From positions 3,848,001-3,912,000 of the forward strand of contig NZ_CP117425.1 of the NCBI RefSeq assembly GCF_030687295.1: a stretch of DNA of 64,000 nucleotides, given 5' to 3'. The DNA is from Pseudomonas beijingensis. Lineage in GTDB: Bacteria > Pseudomonadota > Gammaproteobacteria > Pseudomonadales > Pseudomonadaceae. Shown piece by piece: positions 16,228 to 25,243 of this stretch (positions are counted from its first letter, which is position 1; the number at the start of each line of letters is the position of its first letter). The position numbers and the translations under genes were made by a program. The notes beneath the pieces are model-generated. The model ran no database searches. It worked only from the letters and a program-made list of their open reading frames with translations, and was not told where the DNA came from.

Positions 16228-17205
16228 ATGTCGACACCGCTCACCCACGATCAACTGCTGCACGCCTACCAGGTGATGCGCACCATCCGCGCCTTTGAAG
16301 AGCGCCTGCACGTGGAGTTCGCCACGGGCGAGATTCCCGGTTTCGTCCACCTGTATGCCGGCGAAGAAGCGTCGGCCGCCGGGGTCATGGCCCACCTGGG
16401 CGATGACGATTGCATCGCGTCCAACCACCGTGGCCACGGCCATTGCATCGCCAAGGGCGTGGACGTCTACGGGATGATGGCCGAGATCTACGGCAAGAAA
16501 ACCGGCGTCTGCCAAGGCAAGGGCGGCTCGATGCACATCGCCGATTTCGAGAAAGGCATGCTCGGCGCCAATGGCATTGTCGGTGCCGGCGCGCCGCTGG
16601 TGGTGGGCGCTGCCCTGGCGGCTCGGCTCAAGGGCACCGACAGCGTCGCCGTGGTGTTTTTCGGCGACGGCGGCTCCAACGAAGGCGCGGTGTTCGAAGC
16701 CATGAACATGGCCTCGGTGTGGAACCTGCCGTGCCTGTTCGTCGCGGAAAACAACGGCTACGCCGAAGCCACCGCTTCCAATTGGTCGGTGGCCTGCGAT
16801 CACATCGCCGACCGCGCGGCCGGCTTCGGCATGCCTGGGGTGACGGTGGATGGTTTCGACTTCTTTGCCGTGCATGAAGCCGCCGGGGCCGCCGTCGAAC
16901 GCGCCCGTGCCGGGGAAGGGCCGTCGCTGATCGAGGTCAAGCTGACCCGCTACTACGGCCACTTCGAGGGCGACGCCCAGACCTATCGGGCGCCGGACGA
17001 GGTCAAGCATTTCCGCGAAAACCAGGACTGCCTGATGCAGTTCCGCGAGCGCACCACCCGGGCCGGCTTGCTTACCGTCGAGCAGTTGGACCAGATCGAC
17101 AAGGAAGTGGACCTGCTGATCGAAAACGCCGTGCACAAGGCCAAGTCCGATCCCAAGCCCTCTGCGGCGGACCTGCTGACCGACGTCTATGTCAGCTATC
17201 CCTGA
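16228..17205 (+). CDS. acoA: Acetoin dehydrogenase E1 alpha subunit
   Basis: A 325-residue ThDP-dependent dehydrogenase alpha subunit of the pyruvate dehydrogenase E1-alpha type. The ThDP motif is GDGGSNEGAVFEAMN with downstream ENNGYAEA. The family segment SNHRGHGHCIAKG carries the His near the phosphate site. With AcoB it cleaves acetoin to acetaldehyde and a hydroxyethyl group passed to the lipoyl arm of AcoC. AGGAG precedes ATG 16228. No E3 gene is visible in the operon, so lipoamide dehydrogenase probably comes from elsewhere. Confidence 0.93.
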   Translation: MSTPLTHDQLLHAYQVMRTIRAFEERLHVEFATGEIPGFVHLYAGEEASAAGVMAHLGDDDCIASNHRGHGHCIAKGVDVYGMMAEIYGKKTGVCQGKGGSMHIADFEKGMLGANGIVGAGAPLVVGAALAARLKGTDSVAVVFFGDGGSNEGAVFEAMNMASVWNLPCLFVAENNGYAEATASNWSVACDHIADRAAGFGMPGVTVDGFDFFAVHEAAGAAVERARAGEGPSLIEVKLTRYYGHFEGDAQTYRAPDEVKHFRENQDCLMQFRERTTRAGLLTVEQLDQIDKEVDLLIENAVHKAKSDPKPSAADLLTDVYVSYP

Positions 17206-17241
17206 ACGCCCCCCTGAATAACAAAAATAGAGAATCCCATC

Positions 17242-18258
17242 ATGGCGAGAAAAATCAGCTATCAGCAGGCAATCAACGAAGCCCTGGCCCAGGAAATGCG
17301 CCGCGACTCAAGCGTCTTCATCATGGGTGAGGACGTGGCCGGTGGTGCCGGCGCGCCCGGTGAAAACGATGCCTGGGGCGGCGTGCTCGGCGTCACCAAG
17401 GGCCTTTACGATCAGTTCCCCGGGCGCGTGCTGGACACGCCGCTGTCGGAAATCGGTTACGTCGGTGCGGCGGTCGGCGCCGCCACCTGTGGCGTGCGCC
17501 CGGTGTGCGAGCTGATGTTCGTCGACTTCGCCGGCTGCTGCCTGGACCAGATCCTCAACCAGGCGGCGAAGTTTCGCTACATGTTCGGCGGCAAGGCCTC
17601 CACGCCCCTGGTGATCCGCACCATGGTCGGCGCCGGCCTGCGCGCCGCCGCCCAGCATTCGCAGATGCTTACGTCCCTGTGGACGCACATTCCGGGGCTG
17701 AAAGTCGTGTGCCCGTCATCGCCTTACGACGCCAAGGGCCTGCTGATCCAGGCGATCCGCGACAACGACCCGGTGATCTTCTGTGAGCACAAGTTGCTCT
17801 ACAGCATGCAGGGTGACGTGCCGGAAGAGCTCTACACCGTACCGTTCGGCGAGGCCAACTTCCTGCGCGACGGCAAGGACGTGACCCTGGTGTCCTACGG
17901 GCGACTGGTCAACACCGCGATGGACGCCGCACGCAGCCTGGCGGGGCGCGGCATTGACTGCGAAGTGATCGATCTGCGCACCACCAGCCCGCTGGACGAG
18001 GACAGCATCCTGGAAAGTGTCGAGAAGACCGGACGCCTGGTGGTGATCGACGAGGCCAACCCGCGTTGCTCCATGGCTACCGATATTTCCGCGCTGGTGG
18101 CGCAAAAAGCCTTTGGCGCACTCAAGGCGCCGATCGAAATGGTCACCGCGCCGCACACCCCGGTGCCGTTCTCCGATGCCCTGGAAGACCTGTACATCCC
18201 TGACGCGGCGAAGATCGAACAAGCCGTGCTCAACGTGATCGAGTGGAGCAAGCGCTGA
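17242..18258 (+). CDS. acoB: Acetoin dehydrogenase E1 beta subunit
   Basis: A 338-residue transketolase-like beta subunit. Visible family features are ALAQEMRRDSSVFIMGEDV (ThDP-interacting Glu), DTPLSEIGYVGAAVGAA, ELMFVDFAGCCLDQILNQAA and C-terminal EVIDLRTTSPLDEDSI. It partners AcoA in an alpha2beta2 E1. The stop TGA shares its last base with the acoC start, so acoB and acoC are coupled. Confidence 0.93.
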   Translation: MARKISYQQAINEALAQEMRRDSSVFIMGEDVAGGAGAPGENDAWGGVLGVTKGLYDQFPGRVLDTPLSEIGYVGAAVGAATCGVRPVCELMFVDFAGCCLDQILNQAAKFRYMFGGKASTPLVIRTMVGAGLRAAAQHSQMLTSLWTHIPGLKVVCPSSPYDAKGLLIQAIRDNDPVIFCEHKLLYSMQGDVPEELYTVPFGEANFLRDGKDVTLVSYGRLVNTAMDAARSLAGRGIDCEVIDLRTTSPLDEDSILESVEKTGRLVVIDEANPRCSMATDISALVAQKAFGALKAPIEMVTAPHTPVPFSDALEDLYIPDAAKIEQAVLNVIEWSKR

Positions 18259-19370
18259 TGAGCCAGATTTTTACCCTGACCATGCCCAAGTGGGGCCTGT
18301 CGATGACCGAGGGCCGGGTCGATGCCTGGCTCAAGGAGGAGGGCCAGGCCATCACCAAGGGCGAGGAAGTGATGGACGTCGAGACCGACAAAATCTCCAG
18401 CAGCGTCGAGGCGCCGTTCTCTGGAATCCTGCGCCGACAAATCGCCCACCAGGATGAAACTCTGGCGGTCGGCGCCTTGCTCGGTATCGTCGTTGAGGGC
18501 GAGGCCAGCGAGGCCGAGATCGACGCCGTCATCGAGCAGTTCCAATCCAACTTCGTGCCCGGTGACGCGGCCGATGAAGACCGCGGCCCGAAACCGCAGA
18601 AAGTCGAGCTGGACGGCCGGGTGATCCGCTATTTCGAGCGCGGCGAGGGCGGCACGCCGCTGGTGCTGGTGCACGGTTTCGGCGGCGACCTGAACAACTG
18701 GCTGTTCAACCATGAAGCACTGGCTGCCGGGCGACGGGTCATTGCCCTGGATCTGCCGGGCCATGGCGAATCGTCGAAAACCCTGCAACGTGGCGACCTG
18801 GACGAGCTGAGCGGCGTGGTGCTGGCCTTGCTCGATCACCTGGACATCAACGCTGTGCACTTGGTGGGGCATTCCATGGGTGGGGCGGTGTCGCTGAATG
18901 TCGCGCGCTTGATGCCCCAGCGGGTTCGGTCGCTGACCTTGATCGGCAGCGCCGGGTTGGGGACGGAGATCAACGGCAGCTACCTGCAAGGTTTCGTCGA
19001 AGCGGCCAACCGCAACGCCCTCAAGCCGCCACTGATGCAACTGTTCTCCAATGCCGAGCTGGTCAACCGACAGATGCTCGACGACATGCTCAAGTACAAG
19101 CGCCTGGAAGGCGTGGACGCCGCCCTGCGGCAACTGTCCGCGACGCTGTTCGTCGACGGTCGCCAGCAGATGGACCTGCGTGAAGTGGTGCAGGCCGGCC
19201 ACGTACCGACCCTGCTGATCTGGGGCAGCGACGACGCAATCATCCCCGTGGCCCACAGCGAAGGGTTGAGTGCCCAGGTCGAAGTGCTTTCCGGCCAGGG
19301 GCACATGGTGCAGATGGAAGCGGCCGAGCAGGTCAACCGGCTGATCCTCGGGTTCATCAAGCAGCACTGA
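18258..19370 (+). CDS. acoC: AcoC: lipoyl domain fused to alpha/beta hydrolase (E2-like)
   Basis: A 370-residue protein. Residues 1-80 are a biotinyl/lipoyl domain with lipoylation Lys45 (DVETDKISSS). From about 115 the protein is an alpha/beta hydrolase with HGFGGDLNNW, nucleophile Ser206 in GHSMGG, acidic residue in IWGSDDAII and final His in GQGHMVQMEA. It lacks the usual dihydrolipoyl acyltransferase catalytic core. This architecture is established for AcoC of acetoin dehydrogenase in P. putida-type operons. The hydrolase part is taken to replace the acyltransferase, but how is unclear. Confidence 0.9.
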   Translation: MSQIFTLTMPKWGLSMTEGRVDAWLKEEGQAITKGEEVMDVETDKISSSVEAPFSGILRRQIAHQDETLAVGALLGIVVEGEASEAEIDAVIEQFQSNFVPGDAADEDRGPKPQKVELDGRVIRYFERGEGGTPLVLVHGFGGDLNNWLFNHEALAAGRRVIALDLPGHGESSKTLQRGDLDELSGVVLALLDHLDINAVHLVGHSMGGAVSLNVARLMPQRVRSLTLIGSAGLGTEINGSYLQGFVEAANRNALKPPLMQLFSNAELVNRQMLDDMLKYKRLEGVDAALRQLSATLFVDGRQQMDLREVVQAGHVPTLLIWGSDDAIIPVAHSEGLSAQVEVLSGQGHMVQMEAAEQVNRLILGFIKQH

Positions 19371-19423
19371 TCAAGTGGGCGGTGGCAGGTGTCATCGTCC
19401 CTGAACATTCTGGAGGTAACGTT

Positions 19424-20518
19424 ATGAACGTTTCAATCAAGCCGACCCGCAGCATGCGCGCCGCCGTCTGGCATGGCCGCAACGACATCCGCGTCGAAGA
19501 CGTGCCACTGCCGGTTGCGCCGCCTGCCGGTTGGGTGCAGATCCGTGTGCAATGGTGCGGTATCTGTGGCTCTGACCTGCATGAATACGTGGCCGGGCCA
19601 GTATTTATCCCGGTGGACGCGCCACACCCGCTGACCGGGATCAAGGGCCAATGCATCCTCGGCCATGAGTTCTGCGGCGAGATCGTCGAACTGGGCGCTG
19701 GCGTCGAGGGTTTCAGTGTCGGCGAGCCCGTGGCGGCGGACGCCTGCCAGCACTGCGGCACTTGTTATTACTGTACCCATGGGCTCTACAACATCTGCGA
19801 AAACCTGGCCTTCACTGGGCTGATGAACAACGGTGCGTTCGCGGAATTGGTCAACGTGCCGGCGAACCTGCTCTACAAACTGCCCGCCGACTTTCCGACC
19901 GAGGCCGGTGCGTTGATCGAGCCGTTGGCGGTGGGCATGCATGCGGTGAAAAAGGCCGGCAGTCTGCTGGGCCAGAACGTCGTGGTGGTCGGTGCCGGGA
20001 CCATCGGCCTGTGCACCATCATGTGCGCCAAGGCGGCCGGCGCGGCCCAGGTGATCGCCCTGGAAATGTCCGGTGCGCGCAAGGCCAAGGCTCTGGAAGT
20101 CGGCGCCAGCCACGTGATCGATCCGAACGAGTGTGATGCCCTGGCTGAAGTCCGCCGGCTGACCGCTGGCCTGGGGGCCGATGTCAGTTTCGAATGCATT
20201 GGCAACAAGCACACCGCCAAGTTCGCCATCGACCTGATCCGCAAGGCTGGCAAGTGTGTGTTGGTGGGTATTTTCGAGGAACCGAGCGAGTTCAACTTCT
20301 TTGACCTGGTCTCCACCGAAAAGCAGGTGCTTGGCGCGCTGGCCTACAACGGTGAGTTCGCCGATGTGATTGCCTTCATCGCCGACGGACGCTTGGACAT
20401 CTCGCCGCTGGTGACCGGGCGCATCCAGTTGGAGGAGATCGTCGGGCAGGGCTTCGAGGAGCTGGTGAACAACAAGGAGCACAACGTGAAGATCATCGTG
20501 TCTCCCGCACGGATCTGA
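19424..20518 (+). CDS. 2,3-butanediol dehydrogenase, zinc alcohol dehydrogenase family
   Basis: A 364-residue medium-chain dehydrogenase. Catalytic zinc ligands are in WCGICGSDLHEY and GHEFCGE. The structural zinc cysteines are in DACQHCGTCYYCTHGLYNICE. The Rossmann motif is VVVGAGTIGLCTI. It converts 2,3-butanediol to acetoin, feeding the acetoin dehydrogenase encoded just upstream. ATG 19424 has a strong GGAGGTAAC site; an in-frame ATG at 19382 lacks one. A clear terminator follows at 20540, so this is the last gene of the operon. The usual names are bdh or adh. Confidence 0.9.
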   Translation: MNVSIKPTRSMRAAVWHGRNDIRVEDVPLPVAPPAGWVQIRVQWCGICGSDLHEYVAGPVFIPVDAPHPLTGIKGQCILGHEFCGEIVELGAGVEGFSVGEPVAADACQHCGTCYYCTHGLYNICENLAFTGLMNNGAFAELVNVPANLLYKLPADFPTEAGALIEPLAVGMHAVKKAGSLLGQNVVVVGAGTIGLCTIMCAKAAGAAQVIALEMSGARKAKALEVGASHVIDPNECDALAEVRRLTAGLGADVSFECIGNKHTAKFAIDLIRKAGKCVLVGIFEEPSEFNFFDLVSTEKQVLGALAYNGEFADVIAFIADGRLDISPLVTGRIQLEEIVGQGFEELVNNKEHNVKIIVSPARI

Positions 20519-20539
20519 GAGCGCCCGGGTGGGCGATTT

Positions 20540-20572
20540 GGCGATGGCCGGCAGCGGCCATCGCCTTTTTTT
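20540..20572 (+). terminator. Rho-independent terminator of the aco-bdh operon
   Basis: A 10-bp perfect stem GGCGATGGCC / GGCCATCGCC with a six-base loop, followed by seven T residues, 21 bases after the dehydrogenase stop codon. Confidence 0.92.
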
Positions 20573-20594
20573 CCAGGTGTAGCTCAGGTGTAGT

Positions 20595-21098
20595 TCAGGT
20601 ATAGGCCAGCAATCGACCGCAGAGAATGACCGAGACCCATAGCGCCATGGATAGCAGTGCTTGAAGTCTGGCCACGCCCGGCGCCTTGTGGCCGGTGTTC
20701 CATTGCTTGACCGAACGGTAGGCTCCAACGTGGAACAGCAGGGCATTGAGGCCCGCCGCCGCGATCAGGCAAAGCTTGAGAATGAAGACATTGTTGCCGG
20801 CAAAGTCATGGGGATGCGCACTGAACATCATCAACCCGGCAGGCACGATCAACAGCAGGGCCGCAACGGCCCAGGGCAGCAGGTGCCGGGCCAGCGCGGT
20901 CACGGCGATGCCCTTGGACAGCCCGAGGAGGCGCAGGTCGAACATCACCACCGCGCCCACCAATATCGAAAAGCCGACGATGTGCACCACTTCCACCAGC
21001 GGATAGAGCCACAGCTCGCTGCGCATGGCCAACCCCAGGGACGAGTCGGCCAACCGGTCCATCCAGCCTTGGGTTGAGCCTGCCTGGGAAGCCTGCAT
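20595..21098 (-). CDS. DUF6644-like inner-membrane protein
   Basis: A 167-residue protein with about four membrane segments and two histidines in the first, VEVVHIVGFSILVGAVVMFD, a pattern of the DUF6644 family. Later segments include LLPWAVAALLLIVPAGLMMF and ALLSMALWVSVILCGRLLAY. Function is unknown. The start ATG overlaps the stop of the DUF6152 gene by one base (TGATG), so the two are translated together and probably act together in the envelope. Confidence 0.6.
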   Translation of the reverse strand: MQASQAGSTQGWMDRLADSSLGLAMRSELWLYPLVEVVHIVGFSILVGAVVMFDLRLLGLSKGIAVTALARHLLPWAVAALLLIVPAGLMMFSAHPHDFAGNNVFILKLCLIAAAGLNALLFHVGAYRSVKQWNTGHKAPGVARLQALLSMALWVSVILCGRLLAYT

Positions 21099-21448
21099 CA
21101 GCGCAACTCGGTGGTCTTGTCGCCGATGATGATGCGTTCGGCGCGTAATTCGTCGGGTTTGTTGCGGTTCGCATAGCCGACCACGGTGGCGCGGTTACCC
21201 GCTTTGAGCATGTCTTTGGTCAGCCCCCGATTCTCCATGCGTGAAGGCGGGGCCAGCACGACGGTCCAGGTTTTGTCGGTGGTCTGCAGGCGCACGTAGC
21301 CATGGGGATGGGAATACCCGGCTTCCTTGATGGTGCCGTCGAGTTCCAAGGGGTTGCTGGCGTCGTATTCGCTCCAGCCGTGGTGAGCGAGTGCTGCAGT
21401 GGTGATCAGCATCAACGCCAAACCGATGCAACGAAGGATAACGTTCAT
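21098..21448 (-). CDS. DUF6152-like secreted protein with N-terminal His-His
   Basis: A 116-residue exported protein. The signal peptide ends TTAALA (about residue 20), so the mature chain would begin HHGWSEYDASNPLELDG, as in the DUF6152 family. The mature part continues as a small beta-rich domain (SHPHGYVRLQTTDKTWTVVL, RATVVGYANRN). A mature N-terminal His plus nearby His residues could bind copper, but that is inference. ATG 21448 has AAAGGAGA eight bases upstream. It is first in a two-gene operon with the DUF6644-like protein. Confidence 0.7.
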   Translation of the reverse strand: MNVILRCIGLALMLITTAALAHHGWSEYDASNPLELDGTIKEAGYSHPHGYVRLQTTDKTWTVVLAPPSRMENRGLTKDMLKAGNRATVVGYANRNKPDELRAERIIIGDKTTELR

Positions 21449-21474
21449 GGCAAGGTCTCCTTTGGGTGGCCGGT

Positions 21475-22029
21475 TCAACCGGGCAGGTATTCGCGCCAGA
21501 CCCGCCGTTCATCGAGTTGAAGCAACTGTTCCTCGTCTTCGCGGAACCGACGGTCGCAATCGAGAAAAAACTCATCGAGTTGGGGTGGCTCGACGTGGGT
21601 GGCGCTGAGCATGGCGTGGACTTGTCCACGATGATGGATCTGATGTTCGAACAGGTGCAACAGCAGCCGGTCGATTCGTTCGCGCACCACACCGTCGGCA
21701 CGCACCAGGTCGACGGAGCGGGCGGGGTCGTCTTCCCGCAGGGCTTCGCAGAACGCCACCAGCCGCTGGTCGGTTCGGGTCTGGTTGTGCATCAGTTGGG
21801 CAAAGGCCAGGGTCTCGGAAAAGTCTTTTATCTGGCCGTCCCGGTCGCCTTCCAGGGCGGTGAGGTAATAGCGGTCCACTTCCAGGATGTGGCAAAGCGT
21901 GGCTTGGATGGACGGGAAGAATCCCGTGCGCGGCGCGGCGTAGTCGGCCTCGCTCAACTGCGCGCAGGCGCCGAGCAGCCTGTGGTTGGCCCATTGATTG
22001 TTCAGGGCCTGAGCCAGGAAATAATTCAT
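21475..22029 (-). CDS. DinB family protein
   Basis: A 184-residue four-helix protein of the DinB/YfiT metal-binding family. The three metal-ligand histidines are visible: one in LCHILEVDRYY (near 47) and two in HLFEHQIHHRGQVH (near 130-137). Members act as thiol-dependent transferases or have no assigned reaction. The original DinB link to DNA damage does not define function. It precedes the DUF6152 operon on the same strand by 26 bases and may be co-transcribed. Two REPINs lie upstream. Confidence 0.8.
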   Translation of the reverse strand: MNYFLAQALNNQWANHRLLGACAQLSEADYAAPRTGFFPSIQATLCHILEVDRYYLTALEGDRDGQIKDFSETLAFAQLMHNQTRTDQRLVAFCEALREDDPARSVDLVRADGVVRERIDRLLLHLFEHQIHHRGQVHAMLSATHVEPPQLDEFFLDCDRRFREDEEQLLQLDERRVWREYLPG

Positions 22030-22047
22030 GGGATACCTTGAATCCTT

Positions 22048-22134
22048 GTGGGAGCGAGCTTGCTCGCGATGATGGCGGCCTATCCAGCATAGTCGATTCA
22101 GACAGACCGCTATCGCGAGCAAGCTCGCTCCCAC
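22048..22134. repeat. REPIN, GTGGGAGCGAGCTTGCTC type
   Basis: Complete inverted pair upstream of the DinB gene, the same family as the tandem array at 7580. Confidence 0.88.
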
Positions 22135-22179
22135 AGTTTCATTGCGTGTGTTCACGATTCGGTATTCACCATCAATCCT

Positions 22180-22266
22180 GTGGGAGCGGGCTTGCTCGCG
22201 AAGACGGCGGCACATGCAGCATAGTCATATCAGACAGACCGCTTTCGCGAGCAAGCCCGCTCCCAC
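22180..22266. repeat. REPIN, GTGGGAGCGGGCTTGCTC variant
   Basis: Complete inverted pair. Both arms carry GAGCGGGC (rather than GAGCGAGC), a paired change that keeps the hairpin. It lies downstream of the DHDPS-family gene stop. Confidence 0.88.
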
Positions 22267-22304
22267 ATGGGTTTCTTTACCTACCTGGCGTGCCGGGTCG
22301 GTTC

Positions 22305-23222
22305 TTAAAGCCCCACATCCGGCAACACCGGCCGATTGGCCATGGCCTTGGCCATGATCTGCTCCACATACACTCGATCCTCTTCCGGCAAGGCCAGGCG
22401 AGGTGGGCGGGTGAGGGCGCTGCCGCGGCCGGCGATGGCTTCGCACAGCTTGATGCATTGCACCAGGTCGGCGCGGGCGTCCAGGTGCAGGATCGGCATC
22501 AGCCATTCGTAGATCGGCATCGCCTCGGCGAAGCGGCCGGCGCGCGCCAGGCGGAAAATGGTTTCGCCCTCCTTCGGGAACACGTTGGACATGCCCGAGA
22601 CCCAACCTTCGGCGCCCACGGCAAGGCTTTCCAGCACCACATCGTCCAGGCCTGCGAACAACACAAAACGGTCACCGACTTCATTACGCACGTCGATGAA
22701 ACGCCGGGTGTCGCCGGAGGAGTCCTTGAAACACACCACGTTGTCGCAATCGGCCAGGGAAATCAGGATGTCCGGTGTCACGTCATTCTTGTAGATCGGC
22801 GGGTTGTTGTAGACCATCAACGGCACATCGGCGTGGCGGGCCACGTAGCGGAAATGCTCGGCGGTCTCGAAGGGTTTGGAGCCGTAGACTAGCGCCGGCA
22901 TCAGCATCACCCCGTCGACACCGACCTTGCGCACCGCGTTGGCGACCTTGGCGGCCTGCACGCTGGTGAACTCGGCCACGCCGCAGATCACTGGCACGCG
23001 ACCACGGGAGGCGTCCACCGCCACTTCGGTCACGGCAATTTTTTCCTCGGCGCTCAGGGAGGTGTTTTCCCCCACCGACCCGCAGACCACCAGGCCGGAA
23101 ACGCCATCGCGGATGACGTTGGAAATCACTTGGTGGGTTTTTTCCAGGTTGATGGAGAAGTCGTCGTTGAATTGAGTGGTGACGGCAGGGAACACGCCGC
23201 TCCAGTTGATACGTTTGCTCAT
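22305..23222 (-). CDS. DHDPS-family lyase, likely pyrroline-4-hydroxy-2-carboxylate deaminase
   Basis: A 305-residue class I aldolase of the dihydrodipicolinate synthase family. It has SGLVVCGSVGENTSLSAEEK near the N-terminus, catalytic Tyr in MVYNNPP and Schiff-base Lys in VVCFKDSSGD. In Pseudomonas hydroxyproline clusters this family member deaminates Δ1-pyrroline-4-hydroxy-2-carboxylate to alpha-ketoglutarate semialdehyde. The neighbouring genes fit that role better than lysine synthesis. The dehydrogenase that would use the product is not in the window. It is last in the leftward hydroxyproline gene series. Confidence 0.78.
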   Translation of the reverse strand: MSKRINWSGVFPAVTTQFNDDFSINLEKTHQVISNVIRDGVSGLVVCGSVGENTSLSAEEKIAVTEVAVDASRGRVPVICGVAEFTSVQAAKVANAVRKVGVDGVMLMPALVYGSKPFETAEHFRYVARHADVPLMVYNNPPIYKNDVTPDILISLADCDNVVCFKDSSGDTRRFIDVRNEVGDRFVLFAGLDDVVLESLAVGAEGWVSGMSNVFPKEGETIFRLARAGRFAEAMPIYEWLMPILHLDARADLVQCIKLCEAIAGRGSALTRPPRLALPEEDRVYVEQIMAKAMANRPVLPDVGL

Positions 23223-23263
23223 GGGTTGTCTCCGATTGTTAATGGTTTGTGGCGAAGGCATTT

Positions 23264-23350
23264 GTGGGAGCAAAGCTTGCTCGCGATGCAGGCACCTCGG
23301 TTCCCCTGGAAGACCGCGTCATCTTCATCGCGGGCAAGCCTTGCTCCCAC
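23264..23350. repeat. REPIN, GTGGGAGCAAAGCTTGCTC type
   Basis: Inverted pair with arms GTGGGAGCAAAGCTTGCTC and the complementary AAGCCTTGCTCCCAC form. It lies between the DHDPS-family gene and the proline racemase homologue, so it may split their transcript. Confidence 0.85.
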
Positions 23351-23373
23351 AGGGCTGTGTGAAAGTCTGGAAG

Positions 23374-24402
23374 TCATGCGCCCGGCCAGGTATCCGAAAG
23401 CCGATACCCCTGCGGCCACGGATCGCCCGGGTCGAGCAACAGCTGATGGGTCCCGGTGATCCACGCCCGCCCGGCGATGCACGGGTAAATCGCCGGGCGT
23501 CCGGCCACATCGGTCAGTGAGTCGATGCGGCAGTGGAATTCGGAGCCGATGATCGAGCGACCGATAAACCGCTCGCCCACGTGCATCAAACCCTTGGCGT
23601 GCAGCACCGCCATGCGCGCCGAGCAGCCGGTGCCGGTGGGGGAGCGGTCGATCTTGCCGGGCTGGATCACCACGGCGTTGGCGCCAGTGGCGATGCCGTT
23701 CTCCTGGACGATGGGCGCGGCGATCTGGCAAAACGAGATATGCGACCAGTCCGGGTTCAAAGGATGGACAAAACCCAGTTGTTCGTTGGCGGCCCGGGTG
23801 ATTTTCAGCCCCACGGCCACCAATTCGGCCGCTTCATCAGGACGAATAGCAAAACCCAGGCGCTGGGCGTCGACGATGACGAAACTGTCGCCGCCGTAGG
23901 CAGTGTCCACCTGCATCGACCCCAGCCCCTCGACTTCGATCCAGGCATCGAGGCGGTCGGCGAAGGAGGGCACGTTCTTGATCTCGACCCGTTGCACCTT
24001 GCCGTCGCGGCAGTCGGCCACCGCTTCGATCAGGCCGCCCGGCGCTTCCAGTACCAGGCGGGTCTGGGGTTCGGTCATCGGCAGGATGCCGCTGTCCAGC
24101 AACACGGTGGCGACGCACAGCGAGTTGGAGCCGGACATCGGCGGGGTGTCGGCCGGTTCCATGATGATCCAGGCCATTTGCGCCCGCGGATCCTTGGCCG
24201 GCACCAGCAGGTTGACGTGGCGGAACACGCCACCACGGGGCTCGTTGAGGACGAAGTTGCGCAGGGTCTGGTCCTGGGCGATCCAGCGTGACTGCTCCCA
24301 CACCGTGGCGCCGGGTGGTGGGGCGACGCCGCCGACGATCACATCGCCGACTTCGCCTTCGGCGTGGCAGCTGACTACATGGATGATTTTCGATGAGCGC
24401 AT
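23374..24402 (-). CDS. Proline racemase superfamily protein with Ser/Thr at the catalytic positions
   Basis: A 342-residue protein of the proline racemase/hydroxyproline epimerase/trans-3-hydroxyproline dehydratase superfamily. The first catalytic cysteine position (MCGHG in epimerases) is Ser90 in PPMSGSNS. The second (SPCGTG) is Thr256 in [10 protein letters not shown], with a Cys at 260. Thr at the second site is typical of trans-3-hydroxy-L-proline dehydratase rather than epimerases, by family knowledge. The Ser/Thr pair is uncommon. It sits with AcnX, an ABC transporter and the DHDPS-like gene, so a hydroxyproline-type substrate is likely. It is clearly different from the Cys/Cys paralogue at 33224. 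Confidence 0.8.
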   Translation of the reverse strand: MRSSKIIHVVSCHAEGEVGDVIVGGVAPPPGATVWEQSRWIAQDQTLRNFVLNEPRGGVFRHVNLLVPAKDPRAQMAWIIMEPADTPPMSGSNSLCVATVLLDSGILPMTEPQTRLVLEAPGGLIEAVADCRDGKVQRVEIKNVPSFADRLDAWIEVEGLGSMQVDTAYGGDSFVIVDAQRLGFAIRPDEAAELVAVGLKITRAANEQLGFVHPLNPDWSHISFCQIAAPIVQENGIATGANAVVIQPGKIDRSPTGTGCSARMAVLHAKGLMHVGERFIGRSIIGSEFHCRIDSLTDVAGRPAIYPCIAGRAWITGTHQLLLDPGDPWPQGYRLSDTWPGA

Positions 24403-24435
24403 GAGTCAAATCCTTGTGTTGTCTGGTTGGGCCTC

Positions 24436-24509
24436 ATCGCGAGCAAGCTCGCTCCCACATTGTTTTTGTGTACGCCGCGCAACCCTGTGGGAGCGAGCTT
24501 GCTCGCGAT
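24436..24509. repeat. Outward-facing REP pair, GAGCGAGC type
   Basis: Arms are in the order right-left (ATCGCGAGC...CCCAC, then GTGGGAGCGAGC...GCGAT), the reverse of the usual REPIN, separated by about 28 bases. It lies between the ABC ATPase and proline racemase homologue genes. Confidence 0.8.
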
Positions 24510-24520
24510 GGGGCCATCCG

Positions 24521-25243
24521 CTATTTCACTGACTTGAGAAAAGCCGCCGTCTCCGGCTGCACCGGATGACCAATCACCTGGTCCGGTGGCCCGATCTCAT
24601 GGACCCGGCCATTGCAAAAGAACGCCACGCGGTCAGATACGTCCCGGGCGAAGCGGATCTCGTGGGTCACCAGCACCATGGTCATGCCGTCTTCGGCGAG
24701 CATGCGCATGGTGTCCAGCACTTCACCCACCAGTTGCGGGTCGAGGGCCGAGGTGGCTTCGTCGAAGAGCATGTAGTCCGGCGACATCGCCAGCGCCCGG
24801 GCGATCGCCATGCGCTGCTGCTGGCCGCCGGAAAGCTTGCCGGGGAAGGCCTTGAGCTTGTCCCCCAGGCCCACGTGTTCAAGCTGCTTCACCGCCAGCG
24901 CCTCGGCATCCTGGCGGCTCTTGCCCAGCACCTTGCGCGGCGCGAGCATGACGTTTTCCAGTACGGTCAGGTGGGGGAAGGCGTTCCATTGCTGGAACAC
25001 GATGCCGATCTTCTGCCGCAGGCGATTGAGGTCGGTGGCGCGGTCATGGACCTCGATACCGTCCACGCGAATGCTGCCTTTCTGGATCGGCTCCAGACCA
25101 TTGATGCACATCAACAGGGTCGACTTGCCCGAGCCCGAACCGCCGATGATCGACACCACTTCGCCCTTGTCCACCGTCAGGCTCACACCCTTGACCACTT
25201 CCAGGTCACCGAAGGATTTGTGCACGTTTTCGATCTCAATCAT
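24521..25243 (-). CDS. Amino-acid ABC transporter ATP-binding protein
   Basis: A 240-residue polar amino-acid type ATPase. Walker A is GGSGSGKST, Q-loop FQQWNAFPHL, signature LSGGQQQR, Walker B YMLFDEATSALDP and switch His in VTHEIRFA. It overlaps the adjacent permease by eight bases and completes an ATPase, two-permease, binding-protein uptake system at 24521-29164. Context suggests import of hydroxyproline or a related imino acid. Confidence 0.92.
   Translation of the reverse strand: MIEIENVHKSFGDLEVVKGVSLTVDKGEVVSIIGGSGSGKSTLLMCINGLEPIQKGSIRVDGIEVHDRATDLNRLRQKIGIVFQQWNAFPHLTVLENVMLAPRKVLGKSRQDAEALAVKQLEHVGLGDKLKAFPGKLSGGQQQRMAIARALAMSPDYMLFDEATSALDPQLVGEVLDTMRMLAEDGMTMVLVTHEIRFARDVSDRVAFFCNGRVHEIGPPDQVIGHPVQPETAAFLKSVK

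Noticed and set aside
18243..18257. Longer acoC start at 18243
   Set aside because: The extra residues come from the end of acoB; the lipoyl domain starts at MSQIF and the TGATG overlap is the usual coupled arrangement.
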